A DNA stretch of 47,429 nucleotides from NCBI GenBank assembly GCA_000720995.1, contig JOEL01000052.1, forward strand, positions 1 to 47,429, written 5' to 3'. Origin of the DNA: Streptomyces celluloflavus. GTDB taxonomy: Bacteria; Actinomycetota; Actinomycetes; Streptomycetales; Streptomycetaceae. The notes below the pieces were generated by a model. That model was given only the letters and a program-made list of their open reading frames with translations. It ran no database searches and was not told the origin of the DNA. The position numbers and the translations under genes are program-made. Below, one piece after another: positions 23,957-31,925 of the stretch (its first letter is position 1; each line of letters starts with the position of its first letter).

Positions 23957-25960
23957 TCAGAGCTGCTCGGGGCGGCGCTCCGTCAGACCGTACTTCTGGG
24001 CGATCGGGTTCCAGATCTTCGCCGCCTGCTGCTTGGCCTTGGTCGCCTCGCCGCTGGCGGTGTTGCCCTGGACGGCGCGCTCGGTGCCGCGGGCCTTGCC
24101 CTTGTGGCAGCCCTTGTCGCCGCCGACCTGGTCGGCCCAGGCCGCGTAGTGGTCGTCCGCCGCCGCGGACGACTGCCATGCCGTGGTCAGCGCCGCGGTC
24201 AGCTGGTCGTTGCCCGGGATCTTGTCGACGGGCAGCTGCTTCAGCCGGTTCACCAGATCGTTGCGCTGCCCGGCCGCGGACCGCAGGTCCTTGGCCGCAC
24301 CGTCGAGGTTGTCGCAGCTCTTGATGTTCTTGACGGCGTTGACCACGGCGGAGCGGCTGCTGTTGCTGTCGCCGAGCAACGCCTCCAGGCCCTTGGCCTG
24401 CGCCTCGGCCGGATCGCCGGCGGACTGCGCCGGCGGCTTGTCCTTCGCCTTCTGCGCCGGCTTCTCCTCGCTCGTACCGGCGTCCGGCTTCTTCGCGGTG
24501 TCGTCGCCGCTGCCGCCGCTCAGCGCCCAGCCGACGCCGAGCCCCACCCCGGCCAGCGCGACCACGACGATGCCGATGACCAGGGCGGGCGCCGGTTTGC
24601 GGCGCCGCCCGTCGTGGCCGTCGTCGTACGACGCCTGCGGCTCATGGCCACCGCCCTGCGGCGGGACCGGCTGCTGCCCGTGGCCCGGCCGGCCGAACGG
24701 CGGCCGGCCCGGCTCCTCGAAACGCGGCAGCTGCGCGGTGGAATCCGGGGTCGCGGCCGGTCCCGGCGTACCCGGCCCGCTGCGGAACAGCCCGTCGAAC
24801 TCGGCGGGCGTAGGCCGCTCCTCGGGCGCGCCGGGGCGGCTCCCGAACGGTGCGCCGGGCGGCGGGGTCGGGCCCCCGCCCGGCGGGGGCGGCGTACCCG
24901 GGCCGATCGGGGGGATCAGCTGAGTGGGCGCCGAACCGTCCACCGCGCCCGCGGCGAGCGGCTGGGACTGCCCCGGGGGCGGGCCCTGCTGCGGTTTGAC
25001 GCGGCGCAGCATCGTGGTGGACTCGCCGGGCGTCTCGGGCCGCGCGTGCGCCCCGGGCAGCGGCGCGGCGCCCGGTCCGCCCGGCTGCGCGCCGATGGGC
25101 GGTATCAGCGCGGTCTCCTCCGCGTCGCTCACCGCGGGCGGCAGCGGCGCACCGGGCTGCGGGGTCGCCGGTACGAGCTGCCCGGAGGCGGCCTGCGGCG
25201 GCTGCTGCCCGTACGCCTGCGGCTGGTGCTGGGGAAGCTGCTGACCGTACGTCTGCTGCCCGTGCTGCTGGGCGAAGTTCTGCTGATGTCCGTAGCTCTG
25301 CTGCTGGGCGAAGTTCTGCTGCCCGCCGTACGACTGGCCCTCGGGCGGCAGCGCGCCGGGGGCACCGGGGCCGTCGTGCGCGGCGATGGGGGGCAGGAGG
25401 GCCGTCGCCTCGGCGTCCGCGGCGGGCGGGGGCGCCTGCTGCGCCATCGACGGCGGCGGCATGGGCGGCACCGGCGGCTGCCCCTGGGCCGGCGGGAACG
25501 CCCCGCCCTGCGGCGGGAACGGCTGTTGCGGCGGGAGCGGCTGCGGGGAGAAGGACTGCTGCGGTGCGAAGGGCTGCTGCGGCATGGGGGCCTGGCCGTA
25601 GGGCTGTCCCTGCCCCTGTCCCTGTCCCTGCCCCGGTATCTGGTGGGAAGGCTCCCCCTGAGGGGAGAACTGCCCCTGGTGGGGAGGCTGTCCCTGGACG
25701 GGCGGCTGCCCCTGGGCCGGAGCCTGGCCGTACGGCTGAGCGCCTGGCTGCTGGCCGCCGGGCTGCTGGGCGGTCTGGCCACCGGGCTGACCGCCGGAGT
25801 GCTGACCGGGTCCCCAGGGCTGGCCCCACGGCTGGCCGGGTGGCGGAGCGGCCTGGTGGTCGGGCGCCCACGGCTCGCCATGGGCGGGCAGCACACGGCC
25901 CTCTCGTGCGGGGCCGGCCGCAGAATTCTGCGGGTCCTGGCCCTGTCCGCTCTGCCTCAC
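23957..25960 (-). CDS. Pro/Gln-rich single-TM protein with repeated TxxI/L motifs
   Basis: The product is 667 aa from GTG 25960, chosen because TAGGAG sits 5 bases upstream; ATG 25975 overlaps that site. Residues 1-455 are disordered and rich in Gln, Pro and Gly, with runs such as PGQGQGQGQGQP and QQNFAQQ. Five Thr-x-x-Ile/Leu motifs lie in acidic or Pro contexts at Thr 186, 283, 315, 346 and 408 (for example EETALIPPIG, APTQLIPPIG). A TM helix spans about 459-480. The outer C-terminal domain (about 485-667) is helical, with two Cys (549, 618) that may pair. No catalytic family is recognised. The cytoplasmic tail looks like a phosphorylated docking region. Confidence 0.85.
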   Translation of the reverse strand: MRQSGQGQDPQNSAAGPAREGRVLPAHGEPWAPDHQAAPPPGQPWGQPWGPGQHSGGQPGGQTAQQPGGQQPGAQPYGQAPAQGQPPVQGQPPHQGQFSPQGEPSHQIPGQGQGQGQGQPYGQAPMPQQPFAPQQSFSPQPLPPQQPFPPQGGAFPPAQGQPPVPPMPPPSMAQQAPPPAADAEATALLPPIAAHDGPGAPGALPPEGQSYGGQQNFAQQQSYGHQQNFAQQHGQQTYGQQLPQHQPQAYGQQPPQAASGQLVPATPQPGAPLPPAVSDAEETALIPPIGAQPGGPGAAPLPGAHARPETPGESTTMLRRVKPQQGPPPGQSQPLAAGAVDGSAPTQLIPPIGPGTPPPPGGGPTPPPGAPFGSRPGAPEERPTPAEFDGLFRSGPGTPGPAATPDSTAQLPRFEEPGRPPFGRPGHGQQPVPPQGGGHEPQASYDDGHDGRRRKPAPALVIGIVVVALAGVGLGVGWALSGGSGDDTAKKPDAGTSEEKPAQKAKDKPPAQSAGDPAEAQAKGLEALLGDSNSSRSAVVNAVKNIKSCDNLDGAAKDLRSAAGQRNDLVNRLKQLPVDKIPGNDQLTAALTTAWQSSAAADDHYAAWADQVGGDKGCHKGKARGTERAVQGNTASGEATKAKQQAAKIWNPIAQKYGLTERRPEQL

Positions 25961-26269
25961 CGGGACTCCTACCATCGCGCAGACCTACGGAATCGTCGGC
26001 TCACGCTACCGGTTCGCAGCGGCGTTCGACCATGTCGCCTGGTCACCACCCCCGCCCTCCCCAAGGGGCGGCGGGCGGACCCGGGCCTCCGGTCCGCCCG
26101 CCGCGGACGGCCAACTCCCCACCATCCCCGCCATCCCCGCCATCCACCGATATCCCCGGCATCACCGAATATCCCCGGCACGCCGTCCTGTCCCCGGCCG
26201 GCCCCGCGGGCTTCTCCGGACCGCTTCCCTTCGCCGCCCCTGTGCCCGCATTCCTCGGGCGGAACGGCT
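25961..26269. other. Gene-free region upstream of the Pro/Gln-rich gene
   Basis: About 310 bases of low-complexity sequence (ATCCCCGCC-type short repeats near 26120-26160) that presumably holds the promoter of the minus-strand gene starting at 25960. No coding frame or clear promoter was identified. Confidence 0.35.
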
Positions 26270-26460
26270 GGGGGCTTCTGACGGATCTCCGTGGCGGAAG
26301 GAGCGGTGCCTGGTGCGTGCGATCGCAAGTCGCCGGGATGCCTTCACAGCGGAGCCATGGGGACATCCCGGCAACGCCGCGTGGGGGTACCTCCCGGCAG
26401 CAGCCGGGCGAGGGCGTGCCAGGCACCGCGACGCCGCGGAGACCGACAGAAGTCCGCTAG
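26270..26460. mobile_element. MITE-like non-coding inverted-repeat element (about 190 bp)
   Basis: The left end reads GGCTTCTGACGGATCTCCGT then GGCGGAAGGAGCGGTGCCTGG. The right end, read on the minus strand, is GGACTTCTGTCGGTCTCCGC then GGCGTCGCGGTGCCTGG. The two are about 40-bp imperfect terminal inverted repeats, with an exact 11-bp core GCGGTGCCTGG (26303-26313 versus 26419-26429). The element has no ORF of its own. The outer end of the right arm is CTAG and overlaps the stop codon of the neighbouring NsdA-like gene. Confidence 0.6.
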
Positions 26461-27854
26461 GCCGCCGCGACGGCCTTCAGCTCCATCCGGGCGCTGAATT
26501 CCCGTACCACCGGTTCGTCCCGGTACGGTTCGAGCCGCAGCTGGAGGTCCTCCACGTACTCCGCGCCGCGGTCCGAGCGCAGTCCGCTCAGCAGTTCCAC
26601 CGCCTGCGTGCCCGTATAGCAGGCTTGCTCGATCTCGCGCTGCTGCGCCTGGGCCCCGGCCAGCAGCACCAGATCGATGGCGCGGCGCCGCACCCGGCCC
26701 TCCGGATGCCCGTCGAGCGCCTCCTGCGCACGCTGGCCGGCCGGACCCGGCTGTCCCAGGTCCCGGTGGCAGTGGGCGAGTTCATCGGCCAGGTACGCCT
26801 GGTCGAAGTGGCTGATCCAGGCCGGGTCGTCGCCCGCTTCGGACGCCGCCTCGGCGCGCTCCAGCGCGGCGACGGCCCGGCCGGCCACCGTCTGGAAGGC
26901 GCGGCCGTCACCCAGCAGCGCGTGTCCGCGCGCCTCCGCCGCGAAGAACATCGCCTCCACCCGCGGGGTGACCTGGCCGCGGGCGCCCTCCTGTGCGGCG
27001 CGGGCGAGCTGGGCGATCTCCCGCGGATTGCCGAGCGAGGCGGCGAGATGGCTCATGCTCGCGGCCAGTACGTAGCCGCCGTAGCCGCGGTCGCCGGCCG
27101 CTTGGGCCAGCCGCAGCGCCTGGATGTAGTAGCGCTGCGCGAGGCCGGGCTGACCGGTGTCGACGGCCATGTAGCCGCCCAGCTCCGTCAACCGCGCCAC
27201 CGCCGCGAACAGTTCGCGGCCTACGGATTCGCGGTACGAGCCCGCCAGCAGCCCCGAGACGACGCTGTTGAGGTAGTGCACGACGACCGGCCGGACGTGG
27301 CCGGCGCCGAAGCGGTGGTCCAGCTCGCCGAGCGCCGAGGTCATGGCGCGGACGGCCGCGACGTCCGAAAGGCCGACCCGGGCCCCCGCGTTCCGGGCGA
27401 CCTGCGAATCGGCGCCGGTGATCAGCCAGTCGCGGCTCGGCTCCACCAGCGCCGAGGCCGCCACCGTCGAACCGCTCAGGAAATCGCGGCGCCCGACATC
27501 GCTGCGCCACAGCTCGCAGACCTGCTCGATCGCGCCGAGAACGGTCGGGGAGAACTGGAGCCCCACCCCGGACGCGAGGTTCTTGCCGTCGGCCATCCCG
27601 ATCTCGTCGATGGTGACCGTGCGGCCCAGTTTGCGGCCCAGCGCCTCCGCGATGACGGCCGGGGCGCGGCCGCGCGGCTGCTGTCCGCGCAGCCACCGGG
27701 CCACGGAGGTCTTGTCGTACCGCAGGTCGAGGCCGTGCTCCGCGCCGCACATGTTGACGCGGCGGGCGAGCCCGGCGTTGGAGCACGCGGCTTCCTGGAT
27801 CAGCGCTTGCAGCCGCTCATTGGGCTGCCGCGCGACGAGTGGCCTGGCGGCCAT
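26457..27854 (-). CDS. NsdA-family regulator (sporulation/antibiotic-associated)
   Basis: The product is 465 aa. The N-terminus (MAARPLVARQPNERLQALIQ, then ARRVNMCGAEHGLDLRYDKTSVARWLRGQQPRG) is a helix-turn-helix-like segment. It is followed by helical TPR-type repeats (about 160-430: GGYMAVDTGQPGLAQRYYIQALRLAQAAGD, AYLADELAHCHRDLGQPGPAGQRAQEAL). This matches the Streptomyces family that includes NsdA, a negative effector of differentiation and antibiotic production, and related sporulation-associated proteins. The role of this copy is inferred. Its stop codon is contained in the right end of the inverted-repeat element. Its upstream region has two pairs of 9-base direct repeats. Confidence 0.87.
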   Translation of the reverse strand: MAARPLVARQPNERLQALIQEAACSNAGLARRVNMCGAEHGLDLRYDKTSVARWLRGQQPRGRAPAVIAEALGRKLGRTVTIDEIGMADGKNLASGVGLQFSPTVLGAIEQVCELWRSDVGRRDFLSGSTVAASALVEPSRDWLITGADSQVARNAGARVGLSDVAAVRAMTSALGELDHRFGAGHVRPVVVHYLNSVVSGLLAGSYRESVGRELFAAVARLTELGGYMAVDTGQPGLAQRYYIQALRLAQAAGDRGYGGYVLAASMSHLAASLGNPREIAQLARAAQEGARGQVTPRVEAMFFAAEARGHALLGDGRAFQTVAGRAVAALERAEAASEAGDDPAWISHFDQAYLADELAHCHRDLGQPGPAGQRAQEALDGHPEGRVRRRAIDLVLLAGAQAQQREIEQACYTGTQAVELLSGLRSDRGAEYVEDLQLRLEPYRDEPVVREFSARMELKAVAAA

Positions 27855-28347
27855 GCTTGTACCCCCTGTTACTGCGGCGCGTTCACCGTCGAACGCCGTT
27901 CCCTGCGATCAATTCCCCACAGATATCCCGGATACCCGAGACTTCCGGGACATCCTGAATACGAGTGATACGAGCGATACGCACTTTGCAAGGGATGCAA
28001 GGGATAGACGGAAAACGAGCGGTTTGGGCGGTACCCTTTGCATCCTCGTGCGAAGCCGGCCCGTATCCGGACCCGTATCCGGGTCCCAGGAGTTGACCTG
28101 CGGGATGAGAATGGCGCGCGGTGCCCACGTACAGATCGCGGCGCCGCCGTGCCCGGGACTGCCGGTGCACCGGGGGCTGCCGTCGGGCGGCCTCTCCGCC
28201 CGTCACGCAGGTGGCTACCCGCTCCCCGGACCACGTCCGCATACGCGCCCCCGCCGATGCACCCATGCGCCCTACGTGCGAGAACGATGCGCCGGGGCAG
28301 CTTCGGGCAGGCCGTAACCCTTGGTGACAGCCAAAGTTGACCCCTGC
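27855..28347. promoter_or_regulatory. Divergent control region with 9-base direct repeats
   Basis: About 490 bases between the NsdA-like gene (-) and the prim-pol-like gene (+), visibly lower in GC. ACGAGTGAT/ACGAGCGAT (27961-27978) and GCAAGGGAT/GCAAGGGAT (27988-28005) are tandem 9-base repeats. CCCTTTGCAT at 28034-28043 nearly complements the second pair. No coding frame is supported. Confidence 0.5.
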
Positions 28348-29019
28348 ATGGAAGAGACCATCGGAGTCACAGCAGTCACACAGCTCCCACGGCAGCGGGA
28401 CGAGCAACTGCTCGACGCTGCGGTGCGTTACGCGGAAGAGCGGCACTGGGACGTATTCCCCGGCGCATGGCTGGAGCACGACAGCGGAGCGCCCCGCTGT
28501 TCGTGCGCCGATGCCGGTTGCACCGCGCCCGGCGCACACCCCACCGCGCCCGGCTGGACGGGCCAGGCCAGCGGCAGCGCGAGCGCGGTGCGCCGGATGT
28601 GGACCAAGCAGCCGGGCGCGTCGATCCTGCTGCCGACGGGCCGGACGTTCGAGGCGGTCGACGTACCGGAGACCGCGGGCTGCCTGGCGCTGGCCCGGAT
28701 GGAGCGGCTGGGCCTGCCGCTCGGCCCCGTCACCCGCACCCCCGGCCGCCGGATGCTCTTCCTCGTACTGCCCGGTGCGGCGGCCAAGGTGCCGGACCGG
28801 CTGCGGGGTCTGGGCTGGTCGCCGGCCGGCCTCGACCTGGTGTGCCGCGGCGAGGGCGAGTACATCGCCGCGCCGCCGACCCGGGTGGGACCGTACGGCT
28901 CGGTGCAGTGGGCGCGCCGCCCGACCGCCACCAACCGCTGGCTGCCGGACGCGGACGATCTGATCAGCCCCCTCGCCTACGCCTGCGGGCGGGACGCGGC
29001 GGCTGCCCGCGGCGCCTGA
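28348..29019 (+). CDS. Bifunctional DNA primase/polymerase N-terminal (prim-pol) domain protein
   Basis: The product is 223 aa from ATG 28348 (MEETIGVTAVTQLPRQRDEQ). A prim-pol-like core is recognisable: AVRYAEERHWDVFPGAWLE, a Cys cluster CSCADAGCTAPGAHP, SILLPTGRTFEAVDVPETAGCLAL, and GEGEYIAAPPTRVGPYGSVQWAR. Members with this short form are common in Streptomyces as stand-alone genes without helicase domains. The acidic metal triad is not obvious, so polymerase activity is doubtful. It is divergent from the NsdA-like regulator, an arrangement that suggests shared regulation. Confidence 0.8.
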   Translation: MEETIGVTAVTQLPRQRDEQLLDAAVRYAEERHWDVFPGAWLEHDSGAPRCSCADAGCTAPGAHPTAPGWTGQASGSASAVRRMWTKQPGASILLPTGRTFEAVDVPETAGCLALARMERLGLPLGPVTRTPGRRMLFLVLPGAAAKVPDRLRGLGWSPAGLDLVCRGEGEYIAAPPTRVGPYGSVQWARRPTATNRWLPDADDLISPLAYACGRDAAAARGA

Positions 29020-29187
29020 TCCGCCCGCCGTCCGCCGTCCACCCGCCCGCGTCCGCACCCTCTCCGACCCGCTGCCGCACGCCGTCACGGGTACCCGCCA
29101 CCCGGCACCTTGTAAGGACATTGCACGTATTGTGGGCGCTTGACGGGGGCACGACCGCCCCTGCGGGGACGTCGAAGGGCAGGACCG

Positions 29188-30108
29188 GTGGCAAACGAGC
29201 CGGAGCACATAGGTCAGCGGAGCGAGTCGGCACCGCCGGAGAACGGGGCGGCCACTTCCCAGGGTGAGCCGCAGGGAGCGTCTAGGGGGGACGCCGTTCA
29301 GGGGGGCGCGACGGCGGCCGGCGGCGGGGCCGCGGCCGGTCCGCCCGCGGTACGCATCCAGGGGCTGTGGAAGAAGTTCGGCGACCAGATCGCCGTCAAC
29401 GGCATCGATCTGACGCTGCCCGCGGGCCGTTTCATCGGGCTGGTCGGCCCCAACGGCGCGGGCAAGACCACCACGCTGTCCATGGTGACGGGGCTGCTGC
29501 GGCCGGATGCCGGAGTGGTGGAGATCGGCGGGCACGACGTCTGGCGTGACCCGGTGGCCGTCAAGTCCCGGATCGGCGTACTGCCGGAGGGGCTGCGGCT
29601 CTTCGAACGGCTCTCGGGCCGCGAACTCCTGGGCTACATGGGGCGGTTGCGCGGGCTGCCCGGCGACGAGGTCGACAAGCGGGCCGGTCAGCTGCTGGAC
29701 GTGCTGGACCTGGCCGGCTCCCAGAACAAGCTGGTCGTGGACTACTCCACCGGTATGCGCAAGAAGATCGGGCTGGCCGCCGCGCTGCTGCACAACCCCG
29801 AGATCCTCTTCCTCGACGAGCCCTTCGAGGGCGTCGACCCGGTGTCGGCGCAGACCATCCGCGGCGTCCTGGAGCGCTACACCGGCTCCGGCGCGACCGT
29901 GATCTTCTCCAGCCATGTGATGGAACTGGTCGAATCGCTCTGCGACTGGGTCGCGGTGATGGCCGGCGGGCGGATCCGTGCCGACGGCCCGATCGCGCAG
30001 GTGCGCGGCGACGCGCCCTCGCTCCAGAACGCGTTCCTCGAACTCGTCGGCGCGCAGGGCCGCGGCGCCGGGCAGAACCTGGACTGGCTGGGCGGCGGCG
30101 CCCGATGA
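29188..30108 (+). CDS. ABC transporter ATP-binding protein
   Basis: The product is 306 aa from GTG 29188, with AGGA 8 bases upstream. A disordered Gly/Ala-rich N-terminus of about 50 residues is followed by a complete ATPase: Walker A GPNGAGKTTT, Q-loop region GVLPEG, signature YSTGMRKKIGLAAALL, Walker B ILFLDEPFEGVD and H-loop FSSHVME. It belongs to the ABC-2 exporter class. The stop overlaps the permease start by 4 bases (ATGA). Substrate unknown. Confidence 0.93.
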   Translation: MANEPEHIGQRSESAPPENGAATSQGEPQGASRGDAVQGGATAAGGGAAAGPPAVRIQGLWKKFGDQIAVNGIDLTLPAGRFIGLVGPNGAGKTTTLSMVTGLLRPDAGVVEIGGHDVWRDPVAVKSRIGVLPEGLRLFERLSGRELLGYMGRLRGLPGDEVDKRAGQLLDVLDLAGSQNKLVVDYSTGMRKKIGLAAALLHNPEILFLDEPFEGVDPVSAQTIRGVLERYTGSGATVIFSSHVMELVESLCDWVAVMAGGRIRADGPIAQVRGDAPSLQNAFLELVGAQGRGAGQNLDWLGGGAR

Positions 30109-31742
30109 GTACCCGATCCGCCGCCCCGGCCGCGCCCCCGGCCGCCGCGCCGTCGCTGACCCCGGTCTTCGTACGGCTGAAACTGTCCCTGCTGCGCAAC
30201 GGGCTGCGCCAGTCGACGGGGCGCACCCTCGCCTACGTGGCGTCGGTCGTCGTCGGCCTGCTCTTCGCGGCCGGTGCCATGGCCGGGCTGATCGCGTTGC
30301 GCGGCAATGCGCACATCGGCTCGCTGGCCGTGCTGCTCACCGGGATCGTCACGCTGGGCTGGGCGGTGATGCCGCTGTTCTTCCCCACCGGCGACGAGAC
30401 CCTCGACCCGACCCGGCTGGTCATGCTGCCGCTGCGGCCGCGCTCGCTGATCGTCTCGCTGCTGACCGCGTCGCTCATCGGCATCGGACCGGTCTTCACC
30501 GTGGCGCTGGTGACCGGCTCGGTGATCGCGGTCGCCGACGGTCCGGTCGCCGCGGTCGTCGGCGTACTCGCCGCCATCCTGGTGGTGCTGGTGTGTGTCT
30601 CGCTGGCGCGCGCCGTCGCCACCGCGTCGGTGCGGCTGCTGACCAGCCGCCGCGGCCGTGATCTCGCCGTACTGGGCGGTCTGTTCATCGCGATCGGCGC
30701 CCAGGGCGTCAACATCGCCGCGACGAAGCTGGGCCGCCCGGACGGCCTGTCCGCGCTGGAGCCGGTGGGCGAGGTGCTGCGCTGGGTGCCGCCGGCCTCC
30801 GCGATCAGCGCCGTACAGGACGCGGGCCAGGGCGCGTACGGGCGGGCCGTGGCCGGTCTCGCGCTGACCGCGCTGGCGCTGGCGCTGCTGCTGTGGTGGT
30901 GGCAACGGACGCTGACGACCGTGATGACCTCGCCCGACTCCTCCACCCTCCAGGCGGCGGGGAAGGACAGCGGGCGCAGCTCCCAGCCGGGCGACCGCGG
31001 ACTGGCGCGGCTGCTGCCCGGCGGGCGGACCGGCCCGGTCATGCTGCGCATGATGCGCTACGCCTGGCGCGACCCGAAGACGAAGATGGCCTGGGCGATG
31101 GCGATCGGCGTCGGCCTGATGGTGCCGGTCGTCTCGTCCCTCCAGGGCAACGGCACCATCTACACGTCGTTCTCGGCGTCCGCGCTGCTCGGCATGCAGA
31201 TGTACAACCAGTTCGGGCAGGACACCTCGGCGTTCTGGATGGTCGCCTCGACGATCTCCACACCGCGGGACGCCTATCTGGAGCTGCGGGCCCGCGCGTT
31301 CACGCTGGCGCTGGTGGCGGTCCCGTTCGTCACGGTGGTCGTGGCCGGTACGGCGGCCTTCATCGGCCCGTGGTCCGACTTCCTGGAGGTGTACGGGCTC
31401 TCGCTGGCCCTGCTGGGCGCGCTGCTGGCCACCGGGGCGCTCGCCTCGGCGCTCTTCCCGTACTCGATCCCCTCGGAGGGCAACAAGAACGTCGCTCCGG
31501 GGCAGGGCTCCATCGCCTGGTTCAGCCTCTTCGGCGGCATCGTGGTCGGCAGCCTGCTGAGCTCGCCGATGCTGGCGCTGACCCTCTGGCTGCATCTGGC
31601 GGACCTGCACGGCCTGTTGTGGATCCTGCTGCCGGTCGGCGCGGTTTACGGAGTGCTCATCGCCCAGCTGGGGCTGCGGGTGGCCGCGCCCCGGGTGGCG
31701 CGGCGGCTGCCGGAGATCCTGCAGGCGGTCAGCAAGGGCTGA
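30105..31742 (+). CDS. ABC transporter permease, large ABC-2 type
   Basis: The product is 545 aa with about 12 hydrophobic segments in two halves. The first starts TLAYVASVVVGLLFAAGAMAGL. The second has KMAWAMAIGVGLMVPVVSS, ALVAVPFVTVVVAGTAAFIG and LFGGIVVGSLLSSPMLALTLWL. A charged cytoplasmic linker lies between (about 265-310: SPDSSTLQAAGKDSGRSSQPGDRG). It is translationally coupled to the ATPase and probably forms an exporter with it. The length is typical of this transporter group. A textbook terminator follows 18 bases after the stop. Confidence 0.9.
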   Translation: MSTRSAAPAAPPAAAPSLTPVFVRLKLSLLRNGLRQSTGRTLAYVASVVVGLLFAAGAMAGLIALRGNAHIGSLAVLLTGIVTLGWAVMPLFFPTGDETLDPTRLVMLPLRPRSLIVSLLTASLIGIGPVFTVALVTGSVIAVADGPVAAVVGVLAAILVVLVCVSLARAVATASVRLLTSRRGRDLAVLGGLFIAIGAQGVNIAATKLGRPDGLSALEPVGEVLRWVPPASAISAVQDAGQGAYGRAVAGLALTALALALLLWWWQRTLTTVMTSPDSSTLQAAGKDSGRSSQPGDRGLARLLPGGRTGPVMLRMMRYAWRDPKTKMAWAMAIGVGLMVPVVSSLQGNGTIYTSFSASALLGMQMYNQFGQDTSAFWMVASTISTPRDAYLELRARAFTLALVAVPFVTVVVAGTAAFIGPWSDFLEVYGLSLALLGALLATGALASALFPYSIPSEGNKNVAPGQGSIAWFSLFGGIVVGSLLSSPMLALTLWLHLADLHGLLWILLPVGAVYGVLIAQLGLRVAAPRVARRLPEILQAVSKG

Positions 31743-31759
31743 CACATCCGACGGAAGCG

Positions 31760-31797
31760 GGCGGGGCCGGGTCCTGACGGACCCGGCCCCGCCTTTT
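31760..31797 (+). terminator. Intrinsic terminator of the ABC operon
   Basis: A perfect 15-bp stem (31760-31774 with 31779-31793), loop TGAC, is followed by TTTT at 31794-31797. This is the clearest intrinsic terminator in the window. Confidence 0.95.
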
Positions 31798-31925
31798 CCA
31801 CACCCTCCGCGCTGCCGGGGAGCCACCGCACGAGCGTCGCCGTGACGTTGTCCACAGGCTCCGTCGGCCGGGGCGCGGGGGCGGTAGCGTCATGGAGCGA
31901 CACGGACAACGGGGGGTGGTGCGGG

